Notes under the pieces: model-generated
Database searches by the model: none
What the model was told of the DNA's origin: nothing
Seen by the model: the letters and a program-made list of their open reading frames with translations, nothing else
NCBI GenBank assembly: GCA_038106885.1
Contig: JAYNFX010000035.1
Location: 1-16,227, forward strand
Direction of reading: 5' to 3'
DNA length: 16,227 bases
DNA from: UBA3537 sp038106885
GTDB taxonomy: Bacteria; Bacteroidota; Bacteroidia; Flavobacteriales; Flavobacteriaceae
Part shown: piece after piece, positions 14,752 to 16,227 of the stretch
Position numbering within the stretch: the stretch's first letter is position 1
Layout: every line of letters starts with the position of its first letter
Position numbers and translations under genes: made by a program

Positions 14752-14759
14752 CAAAAATA
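14752..14759 (-). promoter_or_regulatory. Possible -7 element for the nucleotidyltransferase gene
   Basis: On the - strand TATTTTTG (14759-14752) matches TAnnTTTG and ends 17 nt before the ATG at 14734. No TTG is visible at the -33 distance, so support is partial. Confidence 0.3.
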
Positions 14760-14792
14760 GTTCTTTTAAATATATCCCTACATTAATTTCAT

Positions 14793-14800
14793 TAAATTTG
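14793..14800 (+). promoter_or_regulatory. Possible -7 element for the endonuclease gene
   Basis: TAAATTTG matches TAnnTTTG and ends 19 nt before the ATG at 14820. The -33 position lacks a clear TTG. Together with the - strand element at 14752-14759 it suggests two divergent promoters inside the 85-bp gap. Confidence 0.32.
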
Positions 14801-14819
14801 CTTAAAACCCTAAATTTTA

Positions 14820-15878
14820 ATGTTAAAGAAAACTACATTATTACTGGTGCTGATTTATTCCTACTCTATTTTAGCACAAATACCAGACTATTATTCATCG
14901 ATTGATTTTAATCAAGATGGAACTTCTGTAAGAATACAATTATCCAACCTTATCACTAATACACACCATACTTTTATTCCATACACTTCAAGTTCAACAG
15001 ATACTTGGGATATCATTAGAGATAGCGATTTAGAATTTGAAAATTCAAATGATGTTCTATTAATTTACGGATATGACGATAATGATGAACAATTCATAAA
15101 TGATAGAACAAGGAATAAATATGATACTTGTCATACAAGTTCTTGTATTGGGCTCTGGAATAGAGAGCATGTATTTGCTCGGTCTTTAGCAAATCCAAAT
15201 TTAACTACTTTTGAGCCTGGTCCAGGTACTGATGTTCACAATTTACGCGCTGCTGATTCACAAAAAAATACTCAAAGAAGCAACAGATTATTTACAAATG
15301 GAAATGGAAATTCTTCAATTGTTGACAATGATTTTTATCCTGGTGATGAATGGAAAGGCGACGTAGCTAGAATTATAATGTATATGTATCTTCGATATCC
15401 TGGACAATGCGAAGCTACTAGTTCTGCAACAGGAGATATTTCTTATGCCCCTGAAAATGATATGCCAGATTTATTTTTAGAATGGAATGAACAAGATCCA
15501 GTTTCAGAGCTAGAAATCAGACGAAACAATATTATTTACTCATTTCAGGGTAATAGAAATCCATTTATTGACAATCCTTACCTTGCTACAATTATTTGGA
15601 ATGGACCGCAGGCAAACGACAATTGGTCTTTGCTTTCAATTGTAGATCAATCTTCAAGTTCAATTTTCATATCTCCAAGTATTGCGGAAAATTTTATAAA
15701 TATAATTGGCGCAGGAGATAATTCATTTAAGATTTATGTATTTAATCAATTAGGCCAAATTATGATTCAAGATAAGGATCAAAAAACAATTGATATTTCA
15801 TCTCTGAGCTCTGGTGTCTACGTACTTAAATTTATTCAATCTAATAAAACAACTCAATCAAAGTTCATCGTTAAATAA
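14820..15878 (+). CDS. Secreted endonuclease I family nuclease with T9SS sorting domain
   Basis: This 352-residue protein has a Sec signal peptide (about 1-19, cleavage after LA), an endonuclease I (EndA/NucM/Vvn) domain at about 30-265, and a C-terminal type A T9SS sorting domain at about 283-352. The nuclease core shows WNREHVFARS at 113-122 (Glu116 and His117 match the metal-binding and general-base pair of Vvn-type enzymes), DVHNLRAAD at 138-146, DVARIIMYMYLRY at 181-193, and GNRNPFIDNP at 244-253. The tail has the usual pattern of KIYVFNQLGQ, IDISSLSSGVYVLKF and a final KFIVK. It is therefore predicted to be exported through T9SS and anchored or released, degrading extracellular DNA or RNA for nutrients or biofilm turnover. 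The next gene starts 6 nt later. Confidence 0.94.
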   Translation: MLKKTTLLLVLIYSYSILAQIPDYYSSIDFNQDGTSVRIQLSNLITNTHHTFIPYTSSSTDTWDIIRDSDLEFENSNDVLLIYGYDDNDEQFINDRTRNKYDTCHTSSCIGLWNREHVFARSLANPNLTTFEPGPGTDVHNLRAADSQKNTQRSNRLFTNGNGNSSIVDNDFYPGDEWKGDVARIIMYMYLRYPGQCEATSSATGDISYAPENDMPDLFLEWNEQDPVSELEIRRNNIIYSFQGNRNPFIDNPYLATIIWNGPQANDNWSLLSIVDQSSSSIFISPSIAENFINIIGAGDNSFKIYVFNQLGQIMIQDKDQKTIDISSLSSGVYVLKFIQSNKTTQSKFIVK

Positions 15879-15884
15879 GAAGTA

Positions 15885-16227
15885 ATGTCTTTGCAAAAAT
15901 CAAAAATTATAATAGGATTATTTTTAATATCAACTTTCAGCTTATCTGCTCAATCAATTTTCTCTGAAGATTATAAATCTCAAGCTGATGTAAAAGTTTA
16001 TGTTGTAGATTATAAAAGTGAAGCAGATTTAGCTGTTTTTAAAGTTGAATATAAAAGCCAATCTAAGGGCAACAAAGGTTTATGGTATTTTGTTGATTAT
16101 AAGAGTCAATCTAATAAATCAATTTTTTTTGTAGATTATAAAACTCAGGCAGATTTACTAATTTATTTTGTTGATTATAAAAGTCAAGCGGGGTGGATAA
16201 ATAATCAATTAAAATATTTAATGTTTT
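15885..16227 (+). CDS. Secreted DYKSQAD-repeat protein, septoil-knot-like (3' end outside window)
   Basis: The ATG at 15885, 6 nt after the nuclease stop, opens a frame that stays open for 114 codons to the window edge. Residues 1-22 are a Sec signal peptide (IIIGLFLISTFSLSA, cleavage before Gln23). The mature part is six copies of a (V/E)-(D/E)-Y-K-S-Q-A-D-like unit, with the acidic residue before Tyr at positions 29, 42, 55, 71, 84 and 97. The spacing 13, 13, 16, 13, 13 makes two triplets separated by a 3-residue insertion (KGN, 61-63). From memory this matches a Bacteroidota-rich family (DUF6150) described as the 7(1) 'septoil knot', a deeply knotted small beta protein of about 120 residues; the window probably ends within a few codons of its stop. 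Function is unknown. Envelope or periplasmic location is inferred from the signal peptide. Confidence 0.82.
   Translation, partial: MSLQKSKIIIGLFLISTFSLSAQSIFSEDYKSQADVKVYVVDYKSEADLAVFKVEYKSQSKGNKGLWYFVDYKSQSNKSIFFVDYKTQADLLIYFVDYKSQAGWINNQLKYLMF
15966..16190 (+). repeat. Six in-frame degenerate repeats encoding the DYKSQAD units
   Basis: GATTATAAAAGT-like units begin at 15969, 16008, 16047, 16095, 16134 and 16173, separated by 39 or 48 bp. Copies vary at third positions (AAA/AAG, AGT/AGC/TCT/ACT, CAA/CAG) while the peptide is kept. This indicates selection on the protein and an old internal duplication rather than a recent tandem expansion. Confidence 0.85.

Noticed and set aside
15966..16190. 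Regularly spaced direct repeats as a CRISPR-like array
   Set aside because: The repeats are in-frame, degenerate at codon third positions and encode a conserved peptide; spacers are repetitive too, and no cas gene is present.

Overview
The window is AT-rich (very roughly 30% G+C by eye) and most likely comes from a Bacteroidota genome of the Flavobacteriia type. Four things support this. Start codons have no Shine-Dalgarno sequence and follow A/T-rich leaders. Several genes are preceded by the Bacteroidota -7 element TAnnTTTG. A secreted nuclease ends in a type IX secretion (T9SS) type A sorting domain. The last gene belongs to a repeat family I know chiefly from Bacteroidota. Gene density is very high: no gap exceeds about 165 bp, and no rRNA, tRNA, insertion sequence, phage or CRISPR signal was seen.

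Left part (1-5972), housekeeping genes. The window opens inside a Nudix hydrolase gene, followed by a SulP/STAS anion transporter (+). On the - strand, convergent to it, are ddl and coaD (D-Ala-D-Ala ligase, phosphopantetheine adenylyltransferase). Divergent from ddl are a membrane-anchored PASTA protein and an RluD-type pseudouridine synthase (+). yaaA (peroxide-stress protein) follows.

Middle part (5995-12452), one complete tryptophan operon on the - strand in the order trpE-G-D-C-F-B-A. Its genes overlap by 4 nt or are 1-4 nt apart, and together they encode every step from chorismate to tryptophan. In front of trpE is an unannotated control region: a good Bacteroidota promoter, a 15-residue leader peptide (trpL) with three consecutive Trp codons, mutually exclusive RNA pairings, and an intrinsic terminator whose U-tract runs up to the trpE start codon. 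This is a ribosome-mediated trp attenuator and is the most informative non-annotated element in the window.

Right part (12463-16227), envelope and secreted proteins. These are a YceI-family protein (-), a tandem rhodanese pair (+, one cytoplasmic and one predicted lipoprotein), a sugar-phosphate-type nucleotidyltransferase (-), a T9SS-exported endonuclease I (+), and, 6 nt after it, a secreted six-repeat VDYKSQAD protein. That last protein resembles the 7(1) 'septoil knot' family and runs off the window just before its probable end.
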